The notes: generated by a model from the sequence alone, not told the origin. A DNA stretch of 64,000 nucleotides from G963691835 sp963691835 (GCA_963691835.1 OY829383.1:2852001-2916000); one strand, 5' to 3'; positions 16,055 through 25,538 are shown, numbered from the stretch's first letter. Made by a program: numbers and translations.

Positions 16055-16411
16055 GTGCCACGCTATACATCGGGGCCATGGAAGATGCGGCCGAACGGTG
16101 AGCTTTGGTCTTACAGCCGCGGGGATGCGCCGAACCAGATCGGAACCATGTACTGGACCGGCAATCAGGAGGAGCGGGACGGCAACTCGCGGATCATCGC
16201 CGGCGCCGCCGACGTCTGCGAGAGCCTGGACGAGTTGATGCTGATCGTCAGCCAGCCCGAGGTCGTGGAGGCGATCATGGCGACACCGCGTATCTCGGCG
16301 AAGTCCCGCATGATCATCGACAACGCCCGGACGGCCTTGGAAGAGTGTACCGGGAAGAAAGTTCCCGAATGGCCGAAGGGCGACGTTCACGACAAGCGGC
16401 TGGAGACGTGA
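16055..16411 (+). CDS. Small hypothetical protein with phage-type 'GPW' pattern
   Basis: This 118-residue protein starts at GTG with GAGGGGAG upstream. It begins PRYTSGPWKM and later has NSRIIAGAADVCESLDELM. This layout resembles small phage proteins that begin HTPGPW and contain NA.LIAAAPELLEAL. The function of that group is unknown. It is followed after 7 bp by another hypothetical gene in the same direction. It could be a domesticated phage remnant; no other phage genes are nearby. Confidence 0.6.
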   Translation: MPRYTSGPWKMRPNGELWSYSRGDAPNQIGTMYWTGNQEERDGNSRIIAGAADVCESLDELMLIVSQPEVVEAIMATPRISAKSRMIIDNARTALEECTGKKVPEWPKGDVHDKRLET

Positions 16412-16418
16412 GTCCCGC

Positions 16419-16925
16419 ATGAACGTTCGCGAATTCATGAAACAGATCGCCGGGTCCACAGTAGAGGACTGGGTTCAGATCAGCCGTCCGACCTACCGGC
16501 ACAGGTTCACGACCCACCTTGCCGAAGAGGGGGAGAAGTCCCGTATCGACGTGGATCAACACGTCGTTCACTACACGTATCGTCCGGACATTCAAATTAC
16601 GATGGCTTACGGGTTGGTTGAGAAGGGCACCTACGTCATTCCAGCGGACATCGAGATCGCGCGCGAGAATGCCCGGACCGTGCTGCTGGACTGCTATCAC
16701 GCCGGACAGCTCATCCACCGGGAGACCCTTTTGAAGGCCGATCGGCAACGGGTGATCCTCCCCCTACCCGACAACTGGGGTGAGGAGCGGCAGCCTGTTC
16801 CCAAGGCAAAGGCGGCGATCGCACGGCTGCTTCACACGCTGGCCGGGCCGCCGACCGACTTCGATGAGTACTTTGCCGCAGCGGGTATGTTCGAAATCGA
16901 TCAGCCTTGGCCGGAAATGGCTTGA
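16419..16925 (+). CDS. Hypothetical protein
   Basis: This 168-residue soluble protein has no signal peptide or membrane segment. Visible features are an N-terminal 'VREFMKQIAGSTVEDWVQISRPTYRH', a strand-rich middle and an acidic C-terminus 'DFDEYFAAAGMFEIDQPWPEM'. I recognise no family. The 7-bp spacing suggests co-transcription with the preceding gene. It is convergent with hutU. Confidence 0.6.
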   Translation: MNVREFMKQIAGSTVEDWVQISRPTYRHRFTTHLAEEGEKSRIDVDQHVVHYTYRPDIQITMAYGLVEKGTYVIPADIEIARENARTVLLDCYHAGQLIHRETLLKADRQRVILPLPDNWGEERQPVPKAKAAIARLLHTLAGPPTDFDEYFAAAGMFEIDQPWPEMA

Positions 16926-16953
16926 GCGTCAGTGCCGCTGCTGAAAGCTGGCC

Positions 16954-18627
16954 CTAGTCCCCGAGAATACCGGGGAGCCGTAATCCTTGCTCTTTCGCGC
17001 ACTCAACCGCCGTCTCGTAGCCCGCATCCGCGTGGCGCATGACACCGCTGGCCGGGTCGTTCCAAAGCACGCGCTCGATCCGCCGGGCGGCGGCCTCTGA
17101 TCCGTCACAGCAGATCACCATGCCTGCATGTTGGCTGAAGCCCATGCCGACGCCGCCGCCGTGATGAAGGCTGACCCACGTCGCACCAGACGCGCAGTTC
17201 AGCAAGGCGTTCAGGAGCGGCCAGTCGGAGACGGCGTCAGAGCCGTCGCGCATCGCTTCCGTTTCCCGGTTCGGGCTCGCGACGGAGCCGCTGTCCAGGT
17301 GGTCGCGGCCAATGACGACCGGCGCCTTCAACTCGCCGGATGCGACCATCTCGTTGAAGGCGAGGCCGAGGCGATGGCGATCACCCAGGCCGACCCAACA
17401 GATCCGCGCAGGCAATCCTTGGAAGCTGATCCGCTCCCGCGCCATGTCGAGCCAGGTATGGAGATGGGGGTTGTCAGGGATCAGCTCTTTCACCTTGGCG
17501 TCGGTCTTGTAGATGTCTTCCGGATCGCCTGAGAGGGCGGCCCACCGGAACGGGCCGATGCCCCGGCAGAACAGTGGCCGGATGTAGGCGGGAACGAAAC
17601 CTGGGAAGGCAAAGGCGTTCTCCAGCCCCTCTTCCAAAGCGACCTGCCGGATGTTGTTGCCGTAGTCGAGGGTGGGCACGCCCTGGTTCCAGAAATCCAC
17701 CATGGCGGCGACGTGCACCTTCATGGAGGCCCGTGCGGCCGCTTCCACGGCCTTCGGATCGCTCTCCCGCTTCTCCCGCCACTCCCCGAGGCTCCACCCC
17801 TGGGGGAGATAGCCGTTGATGGGGTCATGAGCCGAGGTCTGATCCGTGACGATGTCGGGGCGGACACCCCGCCGGACCAGCTCCGGGAACACATCCGCCG
17901 CGTTGCCAAGTAGGCCGACGGACTTTGCCTCGCCCGCCGCCGTCCAGCGCTCAATCATCGCCAGCGCCTCGTCCAGGCTCTCGGCCTTTTCGTCGACGTA
18001 GCGGGTGCGAAGCCGGAAATCGATGCTGTCGGGATTACACTCGACCGCTAGGCAGCACGCTCCGGCAAGCACGGCGGCGAGCGGCTGGGCACCCCCCATA
18101 CCGCCAAGGCCGCCCGTCAAGATCCACTTGCCCTTAAGGTTGCCGCCGTAGTGCTGCCGCCCGGCCTCGACAAAGGTCTCATAAGTGCCTTGAACGATCC
18201 CCTGGCTGCCAATGTAGATCCAGGACCCGGCCGTCATCTGGCCGTACATGGCGAGGCCCTTGCGGTCGAGTTCGTTGAAGTGATCCCAGTTGGCCCAGTG
18301 CGGGACGAGGTTCGAGTTCGCGATCAGCACCCGGGGTGCGTCTTCGTGGGTGCGGAAAACGCCGACCGGTTTGCCCGACTGGACGAGCAGTGTTTCGTCC
18401 TCTTCCAACGTCTTCAGGCTCGCCACGATCTGATCGAAATCGCCCCAGGTGCGGGCGGCCCGGCCAATCCCGCCATAGACCACAAGCTCGTGCGGGTTCT
18501 CCGCCACCTCGGGATGGAGGTTGTTCATGATCATGCGGAGCGGAGCCTCCGTCATCCAAGACTTGGCGTTGAGCTCCGGACCTGTCGGCGGCCGGACATC
18601 TCGGATGTTGTGGCGCGGATCGGACAT
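16954..18627 (-). CDS. hutU: Urocanate hydratase
   Basis: This 557-residue NAD+-dependent enzyme converts urocanate to imidazolonepropionate, the second step of histidine degradation. Conserved segments include GGLGGMGGAQPLA (NAD+ site), 'YLPQGWSLGEWREKRESDP', the active-site Cys in 'ARICWVGLGDRHRLGLAFNEM', and the C-terminal 'NDPASGVMRHADAGY'. Length is normal. It is divergent from hutF with a HutC-type operator between them. hutH and hutI are not in the window. Confidence 0.97.
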   Translation of the reverse strand: MSDPRHNIRDVRPPTGPELNAKSWMTEAPLRMIMNNLHPEVAENPHELVVYGGIGRAARTWGDFDQIVASLKTLEEDETLLVQSGKPVGVFRTHEDAPRVLIANSNLVPHWANWDHFNELDRKGLAMYGQMTAGSWIYIGSQGIVQGTYETFVEAGRQHYGGNLKGKWILTGGLGGMGGAQPLAAVLAGACCLAVECNPDSIDFRLRTRYVDEKAESLDEALAMIERWTAAGEAKSVGLLGNAADVFPELVRRGVRPDIVTDQTSAHDPINGYLPQGWSLGEWREKRESDPKAVEAAARASMKVHVAAMVDFWNQGVPTLDYGNNIRQVALEEGLENAFAFPGFVPAYIRPLFCRGIGPFRWAALSGDPEDIYKTDAKVKELIPDNPHLHTWLDMARERISFQGLPARICWVGLGDRHRLGLAFNEMVASGELKAPVVIGRDHLDSGSVASPNRETEAMRDGSDAVSDWPLLNALLNCASGATWVSLHHGGGVGMGFSQHAGMVICCDGSEAAARRIERVLWNDPASGVMRHADAGYETAVECAKEQGLRLPGILGD

Positions 18628-18696
18628 GGGAGCCTCCGGGAATGACGGGTGGTCTTCGTTCTTGCTTCAAAAGATATGTACGGTATTATCATTATT

Positions 18697-18708
18697 ATGT
18701 CTAGACAT
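18697..18708. promoter_or_regulatory. HutC operator in hutU/hutF promoter region
   Basis: The perfect palindrome ATGTCTAGACAT contains GTCTAGAC, which fits the GTMTAKAC consensus of HutC-subfamily GntR repressors. It lies in the 92-bp divergent region, 12 bp from the hutF ATG. Confidence 0.8.
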
Positions 18709-18719
18709 GAGAGGGCAAG

Positions 18720-20084
18720 ATGACCGCGATCTTTGCCGAGAATACACGGCTGCCGGAAGGCTGGGTTTCGAACGTCCGTTTGGCGATCTCCGGAGATCGT
18801 ATCGCAGCGATCGAGATCGATGCTGTTGCGGAGACAGACGACCACGTTGTGCACACATTGCTGCCGGCACTCGGCAATCTTCACAGCCATAGCTTCCAGC
18901 GCGCCATGGCCGGGATGACTGAAGTCCGGGCGGACGGGCGGGACAGCTTCTGGACGTGGCGGGAACTCATGTACCGCTTTCTGGACAAACTGACACCGGA
19001 GGCCATCGAAGCCATCGCTGCTCAGGTCTTCCTGGAGATGCTGGAGGCTGGATACAGCTCGGTGGGGGAGTTTCATTACGTCCACCATCAGCCGGGCGGA
19101 GCGCCCTACGATACCCTGTCCGAGACCGGACAACGCATTCTGGCCGCGGCGGCCGAGACGGGGATTGGCCTTACCCTCTTGCCCGTCCTCTACAGCCACG
19201 GCGGCGCGGGCGGAAAGGATCTGACGAGCGGTCAGGCGCGTTTCGGAAACCAGCCTGACCGGTTTGGCCGACTGGTAGAGGAACTCCGGCACACGGCCCG
19301 CGCCGGTTCCACGGATACCGTGGTCGGCATCGCGCCTCATTCTCTCCGCGCCACGACGCCGGGCACTCTGGCGGCGGCGGTAGCAGCCCATGGTGAAGGG
19401 CCAATCCATATCCATATCGCCGAGCAGACAGCCGAGGTCGCGGACGTTGAGGCATGGCTCGGTGCCCGGCCCGTTGCGTGGCTGTTGGACACTCTGCCTG
19501 TCGATGACCGCTGGTGTCTGGTCCATGCGACCCACATGACCGCACTGGAAACCCGCGCCATGGCGGAAAGCCGGGCGGTCGCGGGACTGTGCCCGATCAC
19601 GGAAGCCAACCTCGGCGATGGGATCTTCGACGGAGTCGACTACCTCGCCCACGGCGGGGCTTTTGGTATCGGTTCGGACTCGAATATCCGGATCGCCTTG
19701 GGGGAGGAGCTTCGGACGCTTGAGTACGGCCAGCGGCTCCGCGACCGGTCCCGGAACCGGATGCGGACAGGAGCGGGGTCCGTCGGCGCAAACCTCTATC
19801 TCTCCTCGGCCAGAGGCGGGGCGGCGGCCCTTGGGCGGGACGCTGGGGAGATCGCGGTGGGACGGCTCGCAGATTTGGTGGCGATCAACGGATCGGATGC
19901 AGCACTCTGTGCGCTCGCGGGTGACAGTGTTCTCGACGGTCTTGTCTTCGCGGCTCCGGAAACGGTTGTCCGCGACGTGTGGTCCGCCGGTCGCCATGTA
20001 ATTCGGGACGGCCAGCACCCGAAACGGAGCGCGATAACCGCCCGATACGCCGCAACGCTCAAGCAACTCTTGGAGGCGGCATGA
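18720..20084 (+). CDS. hutF: Formimidoylglutamate deiminase
   Basis: This is a 454-residue amidohydrolase. Metal ligands appear in LHSHSFQRAM (HxH), HIHIAEQTAEV, the His of 'CLVHATHMT' and the Asp of 'GIGSDSNIRI'. It deiminates N-formimino-L-glutamate to N-formyl-L-glutamate and ammonia, as in the five-step histidine pathway of Pseudomonas and many alphaproteobacteria. The stop overlaps the hutC start. It is divergent from hutU. Confidence 0.95.
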   Translation: MTAIFAENTRLPEGWVSNVRLAISGDRIAAIEIDAVAETDDHVVHTLLPALGNLHSHSFQRAMAGMTEVRADGRDSFWTWRELMYRFLDKLTPEAIEAIAAQVFLEMLEAGYSSVGEFHYVHHQPGGAPYDTLSETGQRILAAAAETGIGLTLLPVLYSHGGAGGKDLTSGQARFGNQPDRFGRLVEELRHTARAGSTDTVVGIAPHSLRATTPGTLAAAVAAHGEGPIHIHIAEQTAEVADVEAWLGARPVAWLLDTLPVDDRWCLVHATHMTALETRAMAESRAVAGLCPITEANLGDGIFDGVDYLAHGGAFGIGSDSNIRIALGEELRTLEYGQRLRDRSRNRMRTGAGSVGANLYLSSARGGAAALGRDAGEIAVGRLADLVAINGSDAALCALAGDSVLDGLVFAAPETVVRDVWSAGRHVIRDGQHPKRSAITARYAATLKQLLEAA

Positions 20085-20809
20085 CCATTCCCGCCGAAGA
20101 CGCGCCAGACGCGTTGCCTGCCCGCGTCGGCTATCTCGACGTGAAGCGTGCGGTCATGGACCGGATCAGAGGGGGTATCTGGGGACCGGGGGCACTTCTG
20201 CCGGGCGAGGTAACGCTGGCGGAAGAACTCGGCTGCGCACGGGCGACTGTGAACAGGGCGCTGACGGAGCTTTCCGAAGAAGGGATCGTCGACAGGAAGC
20301 GCCGGGCAGGCACACGGGTCCGGACGGCACCAAGGCGTCTTGCCCGCCTGGAAATCCCCCTGGTGCGAGAGGAGATCGAGGATGGCGGGGCCGCCTACCG
20401 CTACGCCCTTATTCGTCGGGAGATCGGCACATGCCCGTCTTGGCTCCGGGGCCGCCTTGGCCTCGCCGCTAACGCAAAGGTCCTCGACATCGAATGCATC
20501 CATTATGCGGACGACCAACCTTTTCAGGTCGAAGAGCGTTGGATCGTCATCGACACGATCCCGGCGGCCGCAACCGTCGACTTCACCTCTGAAGGCCCGA
20601 ATGAGTGGCTCGTTGCGACAGTCCCCTTCTCCGACATCAGGGTGAGTTTGGGAGCGGAGCCCGCACCGGAGCACGTGGCCGATCATCTTGGGCTCGCGCC
20701 AGGGGAGGCCGTGTTTACGGCGGAACGGACAACCTGGTTGGAGGATCAACCGGTTACCTTTGCCCGCCTCAGCTTTCGGCGCGGTTATCGGATGACAATG
20801 GAGTCCTAG
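20081..20809 (+). CDS. hutC: Histidine utilisation repressor HutC (GntR family)
   Basis: This is a 242-residue regulator. The N-terminal GntR winged helix ('GYLDVKRAVMDRIRGGIWGPGALLPGEVTLAEELGCARATVNRAL') is followed by a UTRA ligand domain, which in HutC senses urocanate. The ATG overlaps the hutF stop (ATGA), so hutFC is one operon. The longer in-frame start at 19979 lies within hutF and is rejected. It should bind the dyad at 18697 and its own promoter. Confidence 0.93.
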   Translation: MTIPAEDAPDALPARVGYLDVKRAVMDRIRGGIWGPGALLPGEVTLAEELGCARATVNRALTELSEEGIVDRKRRAGTRVRTAPRRLARLEIPLVREEIEDGGAAYRYALIRREIGTCPSWLRGRLGLAANAKVLDIECIHYADDQPFQVEERWIVIDTIPAAATVDFTSEGPNEWLVATVPFSDIRVSLGAEPAPEHVADHLGLAPGEAVFTAERTTWLEDQPVTFARLSFRRGYRMTMES

Positions 20810-21225
20810 AGGAAGTCCCGCAGCATGGCGACGAGCGGCTCATCGGCGGGCGGCATGGGGTAATCGCGGAGCTTCAGCGGGCGAACCCATTTGATCGCCT
20901 GTCCTTCGGTCGGCGTCACCTGCCCCCACCATCGTCGGCAAAGATAGAGCGGCATCAGAAGATGAAAGTCGTCATAGGCGTGGGAGGCAAACGTGAACGG
21001 CGCCAGGCAGCTTTCCTTGGTGTTGATAGACAGTTCTTCCTGCAGCTCCCGGATCAGGGCCGCTTCCGGGGTTTCGCCCGGCTCTACCTTGCCGCCCGGG
21101 AACTCCCAGAGACCAGCCATCTTCTTGCCTTCCGGACGCTGGGCGATCAGGACGCGGCCATCCGCATCGACCAACGCCACGGCGACCACAAGGATCGTCG
21201 GCAGGCTGCTTTGATTTTCGGTCAC
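20806..21225 (-). CDS. mutT: Nudix hydrolase, MutT type
   Basis: This 139-residue protein shows a complete Nudix box GGKVEPGETPEAALIRELQEEL (written here only as a motif span, about residues 44-65) with catalytic REx2EE spacing. The N-terminal 'LIAQRPEGKKMAGLWEFPG' is typical of MutT, which removes 8-oxo-dGTP from the nucleotide pool. It overlaps the 3' end of hutC by four bases on the opposite strand. Its start overlaps the GNAT gene stop by four bases, and argJ lies upstream, a frequent alphaproteobacterial arrangement. Confidence 0.9.
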   Translation of the reverse strand: MTENQSSLPTILVVAVALVDADGRVLIAQRPEGKKMAGLWEFPGGKVEPGETPEAALIRELQEELSINTKESCLAPFTFASHAYDDFHLLMPLYLCRRWWGQVTPTEGQAIKWVRPLKLRDYPMPPADEPLVAMLRDFL

Positions 21226-21809
21226 TGCCGCCCCTCCCAGTCCGCACGGTCCAGCCGGTAGACGATCATCGGCACCGTATCGCCATGCCCGGCGCGATGA
21301 ACGTCATGGGTCTCGCCCTCGACGAAACCGCATTTCTCCATCACTCGGCGGGACGCGGCGTTCTCCGGCATCACCTCGGCGATCACGAACGGCAGGTCGA
21401 CGGACCGGAAAGCAAAGCCGAGGATCGCGTCCACGGCCTCCGGCACGATCCCTTTTCCCCAATGGGCGGGGCCGAGCCAATAGCCGATACCGTAGACGCC
21501 GTCCCAGGTTCGAGACTTCATCAGTCCAACTGCCCCGAGCAGACGGTCGTCGGAAAGGCCGGCAATCGCGAGATCCCAATGCCGGTCGGCGATCCGGCCG
21601 CGCGCGTCTTCAACGAAAGCGTCCGCCATGGGCCGCTGATAGTCGACGGGTATGGAGCCGGTGTAGCGCGTCACGGCACGGTCAGAGAGGTAAGCATAAA
21701 TCTGGTCGGCGTCGGATGTCTGCCAGGCCCGAAGGCGCAGGTTCTGCGTTTCGATTGGCTCGAAGATCCGATCAGCTTCGGTAGTCGGCATTGATGCTGA
21801 TGTAGCCAT
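21222..21809 (-). CDS. GNAT-family N-acetyltransferase (RimJ/RimL-like)
   Basis: This protein has up to 195 residues. It starts with 'IETQNLRLRAWQTSDADQIYAYLSD', the usual opening of RimJ/RimL-type acetyltransferases. Motif A reads 'IGYWLGPAHWGKGIVPEAV' for acetyl-CoA binding, followed by 'VMPENAASRRVMEKCGFVEG'. The acceptor is unknown. The start overlaps argJ by 38 bp; the internal ATG at 21791 would shorten the overlap. It appears translationally coupled to argJ and mutT. Confidence 0.88.
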   Translation of the reverse strand: MATSASMPTTEADRIFEPIETQNLRLRAWQTSDADQIYAYLSDRAVTRYTGSIPVDYQRPMADAFVEDARGRIADRHWDLAIAGLSDDRLLGAVGLMKSRTWDGVYGIGYWLGPAHWGKGIVPEAVDAILGFAFRSVDLPFVIAEVMPENAASRRVMEKCGFVEGETHDVHRAGHGDTVPMIVYRLDRADWEGRQ

Positions 21810-23010
21810 GGGTCAGGTCGCAGGTCCAAACCGTGGCCCGGCCACGGCCGACCCCGACATCGACGGTCAGTTGGATTTCCTGGCCCTTCATATGCGCGGC
21901 GACGGGCGCCTCGTCATAGTCTTCGATCCGGCCGCCATCCCGGGCGATCTCGATCCCGCCGACAGCGACGGTCATGCGGTCCCGGTCGGCCCGCTCACCG
22001 GACTTGCCGACGGCCATGACGATCCGGCCCCAGTTCGCGTCCTCCCCCGCGATCGCCGTCTTGACGAGCGGGGAGTTGGCGATGGCAAGGCCGATTTTCC
22101 GCGCGGACGTCTTCGACGTGGCACCAGTGACGGCCACTTCGATGAGCTTGGTTGCCCCCTCGCCATCCCGAACAACTTGAAGGGCGAGGTCCTTCAAAAC
22201 CGCTTCGAGGGCCCGATTGAAACCCCGCAGCGACGGATCTCCCGCATCGGAAGGTGCGGTGTTGCCCGCGGCGCCGGTCGCGGCGAGCAGCAGCGTGTCG
22301 CTGGTGGAGGTGTCGCTGTCGACCGTGATGCTGTTGAAGGTCGGCCCCACAGCCTTGGTCAACAGGGCCTGCAACACCGGCGCCGGAATGGCGGCGTCCG
22401 TGAAAACGAAGGAGAGCATCGTCGCCATGTCCGGCGCGATCATGCCGGAACCCTTGGCGATACCGGTGATCGAAACCGTGACCCCGTCGATGGTCGCGTG
22501 CGCACTCGCTGCCTTCGGAAACGTATCCGTCGTCAGGATCGCGTCAGCCGCACCCCGCCATGCATTGGGGGCGAGGGCTTTGGCCGCTTCCGGGATTGCG
22601 GCGGCGATTTTCTCGGCGGGCAACGGCTCACCGATTACACCGGTGGAGGCGACCATGACCTGATCGGCGCTGCACCCAAGGGCCTTTGCGACGGCTGCCG
22701 CCGTTCCGGCAACAGCTTCATCCCCGCGGCGGCCGGTGAAGACATTGGCATTGCCCGCATTGACGATGATTGCCCGTGCCGACCCTTTTGGAAGGACCTG
22801 GCGACACCACGTCACGGGCGCCCCCGGACAGGCCGACTTGGTCAGTACACCGGCGATGGTGGAACCGGTGGCCAACTCCGCCAGCATCAAATCCGGACGC
22901 CCCGTGTAACGGAGGGACGCCGCAATGGATGAAAGCCGAACCCCCCCGACCGCATGAAGGTCGGGGAAGCTCTTTGGAGCCAAAGGCGAAATTGGCGTGT
23001 CGTGTGACAT
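21772..23010 (-). CDS. argJ: Bifunctional ornithine acetyltransferase / N-acetylglutamate synthase
   Basis: This 412-residue enzyme transfers the acetyl group from N-acetylornithine to glutamate in arginine biosynthesis. It self-cleaves before the Thr of 'DMATMLSFVFTDA' (near residue 190), and that Thr is the nucleophile. The Ser/Thr-rich ends 'SDTLLLAATGAAGN' and the C-terminal 'DLTHGYISINADYRS' match the family. It lies 22 bp downstream of the PPIase gene in the same direction. Confidence 0.96.
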   Translation of the reverse strand: MSHDTPISPLAPKSFPDLHAVGGVRLSSIAASLRYTGRPDLMLAELATGSTIAGVLTKSACPGAPVTWCRQVLPKGSARAIIVNAGNANVFTGRRGDEAVAGTAAAVAKALGCSADQVMVASTGVIGEPLPAEKIAAAIPEAAKALAPNAWRGAADAILTTDTFPKAASAHATIDGVTVSITGIAKGSGMIAPDMATMLSFVFTDAAIPAPVLQALLTKAVGPTFNSITVDSDTSTSDTLLLAATGAAGNTAPSDAGDPSLRGFNRALEAVLKDLALQVVRDGEGATKLIEVAVTGATSKTSARKIGLAIANSPLVKTAIAGEDANWGRIVMAVGKSGERADRDRMTVAVGGIEIARDGGRIEDYDEAPVAAHMKGQEIQLTVDVGVGRGRATVWTCDLTHGYISINADYRS

Positions 23011-23032
23011 GGTCGTCAGATGCCGGGACCGG

Positions 23033-23932
23033 TCAGTTCTGTGACGCGCCGATCGGGGAGCCGTCCGGGTTGAAGCGCTTGATGCTCGCGCCTGCCCGCA
23101 TCTCGGTGAGGATCTCCTGGATCAGACCGCGGGTCATCTCCTGGGTCAGCTGATCCTTCATCTCCTCAAAGCTCGGCGGTGTTTGGGTCCGGCGATCCTC
23201 AACCAGGATCACATGGTAGCCGAACTGCGTCTTCACCGGCGCCAAGGTGATCTCGCCCGGCTTCAACTGAAACGCGGCTTGAGAGAACTCCGGCACCATC
23301 ACATCGGCAGTGAACCAGCCGAGATCGCCACCGTTCGGGCCGGACGGGCCGGTTGACTTCTCCTTCGCCACCTCGACGAAGTCCGCACCGCCCTTTAGCT
23401 CATCAATGATGGCCTTCGCGGTATCCTCAGCCTCAACCAGGATGTGACGGGCTTTGATCTCCTCACCACTCTCCGCCTGGGCGATCGTTTCCTTGTAGCG
23501 GGCTTCCAGCGCTTCGTCGGTGATGCGCTCGTCGATCTTGCCGGTCAGGAAGACCTCGGAAATGATCTCGTTCCGGGCGGATTCGACCCGCTTTACGACT
23601 TCCTCGCTCTCGCCCATGCCCGCGGCTTTGCCAGCGTGGGTCAAAAGGCGCGCATCAATGGCCCGGTCCAGCAGAGCGGGGTAGAGCGCCTGCAGCGGGG
23701 CTTGCCTGTATCGCTGAGGCAGGCTTTGGATGAGTTGCAGGATCTCGATCATGTAGATCTTCTCCTCGCCAACTTCCGCCACCACCGTGGTTTCGGGATT
23801 GGGCAGACCGGCGGGCGCGGCCGGTGCTGGCGTCTGCGCGCCGAGGGGGGCTGCGCCAGCCGTTGCCAGGAAGGCGGCCAAGGCGGAGGCGAGGCTTGCG
23901 GCCTTGAGGCCGGACGGCGCGGAGAAGCGCAT
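23033..23932 (-). CDS. Secreted parvulin-type peptidyl-prolyl isomerase
   Basis: This protein is 299 residues from the ATG at 23932, followed by a signal peptide (cleavage near AAPLGAQ). The N-terminal helical part resembles SurA/PrsA chaperone arms. The rotamase domain (about residues 150-250) contains 'ARHILVEAEDTAKAII', 'GGDLGWFTADVMVPEF' and 'VKTQFGYHVILVEDRR'. It is expected to help fold outer-membrane proteins in the periplasm. It lies immediately upstream of argJ in the same direction. Confidence 0.9.
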   Translation of the reverse strand: MRFSAPSGLKAASLASALAAFLATAGAAPLGAQTPAPAAPAGLPNPETTVVAEVGEEKIYMIEILQLIQSLPQRYRQAPLQALYPALLDRAIDARLLTHAGKAAGMGESEEVVKRVESARNEIISEVFLTGKIDERITDEALEARYKETIAQAESGEEIKARHILVEAEDTAKAIIDELKGGADFVEVAKEKSTGPSGPNGGDLGWFTADVMVPEFSQAAFQLKPGEITLAPVKTQFGYHVILVEDRRTQTPPSFEEMKDQLTQEMTRGLIQEILTEMRAGASIKRFNPDGSPIGASQN

Positions 23933-24095
23933 GGTCTTTCCTTTCTCGGGTTCTCGATCCGGACCTCGGCGCCGCTCTCGCGTCCCCATTGCCGGAAATC
24001 GGGCTGGCGGAGGCCTAACAGATCACTCTCACGGTCACAAGCGACGCTGGTGTCGCGCGCGGGCTCGTGATCGGCTGACGTCTTGTCGTTCAGGT

Positions 24096-25370
24096 TCAGG
24101 GCATCGCGGCAAGCGCTTTCTCGAAGAAGTCGGGGCCGCCGAAATTGCCGGACTTAAGGGCCAGGGCGAGGGAGGGGGCATCCACCGTCACGGTTCCCGG
24201 CACCCCCGGATCGATCTGCGCCCCAATCCGCAGGCCCGTTATGCCCAGCGCACCGACGACCGCGCCGGAGGTTTCGCCGCCCGCCACGACAAGACGCCGG
24301 ACACCGCTTTCCACAAGCCCCTCCGCGATGCGGGCCATGGCACCCTCGACCAATGCCCCCGCCGCGTCGCGGCCAAGCCGCTGCTGAACGGCCGCGACCG
24401 CATCCGGCGGGGCACTCGCGTAAATGAGCACGGGGCCCTGATCGATCCTCTCACGGGCCCAGGAGAGTGCGTCGTCCACAAGGCCCTTGTTGTCCGCCAG
24501 GGCAAGCGGGTCGAGTGCCAGGGTCGGATGGTTGGATGAGAATGCCTCTACCTGTCCCAGTGTCGCCGCGCTGCAACTGCCTGAGAGCACGGCGGATTTG
24601 CCCGCGATCTGCGGGACCTGATCCGCACCTGCACCCTCAACCGACCCGAGGAGGCCTTGATGCCGGTACGCAGCAGGCAGCCCCAGCGCCACGCCGGAGC
24701 CCCCGGTGATCAGCGCGAGGTCTGCTGTCGCGGATCCGATATGCAGCAGTTGATCGTCGGAAACCGCATCCACGATCGCCATGGAGACGCCCTCGGACTT
24801 GAGTGCTGAGATGCGGGCGCGGATCGCCTCCGGACCTGAGGCAACATCTTTGTATTGGATGAGCCCGACCTTGCCATTTGTCTGACGATCCAAGACCGAT
24901 ACGAGATTGCTGTCGGTCATCGGCGTCAGCGGATGCGTCGCCATGTGGGTATCCGACAGCAGCGCGTCTCCGACAAAGAGGTGGCCTTTAAAGATGGTGC
25001 GCCCTGTCTCCGGGAAGGCGGGGCAGGCGATGGTGAAGTCCGCTCCGAGATCCGCCATCAGGGCTTCTGTGACAGGACCAATATTGCCGTCGTCCGTTGA
25101 GTCGAAGGTGGAGCAGTACTTGAAGAACATCCGCTGACAACCAGCCGACCGCAGCCACGCCAGCGCGGCTCGGGATTGCTCGATCGCCTCGGAGACAGGG
25201 TTCGTCCGCGATTTAAGCGCGACGACAATTGCATCCACGTCCGGAACCGGAGCATCAGGTTTGGGTACGTCGATCAACTGGACCGTCCGCATCCCGCCGC
25301 GCACCAACGTATTGGCGAGATCGGTCGCCCCCGTGAAGTCGTCCGCCACGCATCCGAGCACCGGCGCCAT
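24096..25370 (-). CDS. otnK: 3-oxo-tetronate kinase (four-carbon acid sugar kinase)
   Basis: This is a 424-residue DUF1537 kinase. The N-terminal domain opens with 'GCVADDFTGATDLANTLV', the substrate-binding Asp-Asp region; the C-terminal nucleotide domain contains 'VVAGGETSGAVVGALG'. It phosphorylates 3-oxo-tetronate to the 4-phosphate. The ATG at 25370 has GGGAGAC upstream and is preferred over an in-frame start at 25394. It is divergent from otnI-denD, giving kinase, isomerase and dehydrogenase of one pathway. The decarboxylase otnC is absent here. Confidence 0.92.
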   Translation of the reverse strand: MAPVLGCVADDFTGATDLANTLVRGGMRTVQLIDVPKPDAPVPDVDAIVVALKSRTNPVSEAIEQSRAALAWLRSAGCQRMFFKYCSTFDSTDDGNIGPVTEALMADLGADFTIACPAFPETGRTIFKGHLFVGDALLSDTHMATHPLTPMTDSNLVSVLDRQTNGKVGLIQYKDVASGPEAIRARISALKSEGVSMAIVDAVSDDQLLHIGSATADLALITGGSGVALGLPAAYRHQGLLGSVEGAGADQVPQIAGKSAVLSGSCSAATLGQVEAFSSNHPTLALDPLALADNKGLVDDALSWARERIDQGPVLIYASAPPDAVAAVQQRLGRDAAGALVEGAMARIAEGLVESGVRRLVVAGGETSGAVVGALGITGLRIGAQIDPGVPGTVTVDAPSLALALKSGNFGGPDFFEKALAAMP

Positions 25371-25538
25371 CTTTTGTCTCCCACCGTCTTTCAATTGGCA
25401 AAAAGTCTATGAACATCGCCGCCCGGTGTCATGACCGTTCCCATGGCGGGACCGGCAATGCTAGGCCTTCGCTTATCGATCCAAACAAACGGCGCGCGCC
25501 CAAGACGCGCCGACTGGGCCGGAACGCCGGGGGATGCC

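Noticed and set aside
18552..20066. 504-codon open frame antisense to hutF
   Set aside because: It has no recognisable protein pattern and mirrors a well-supported hutF.
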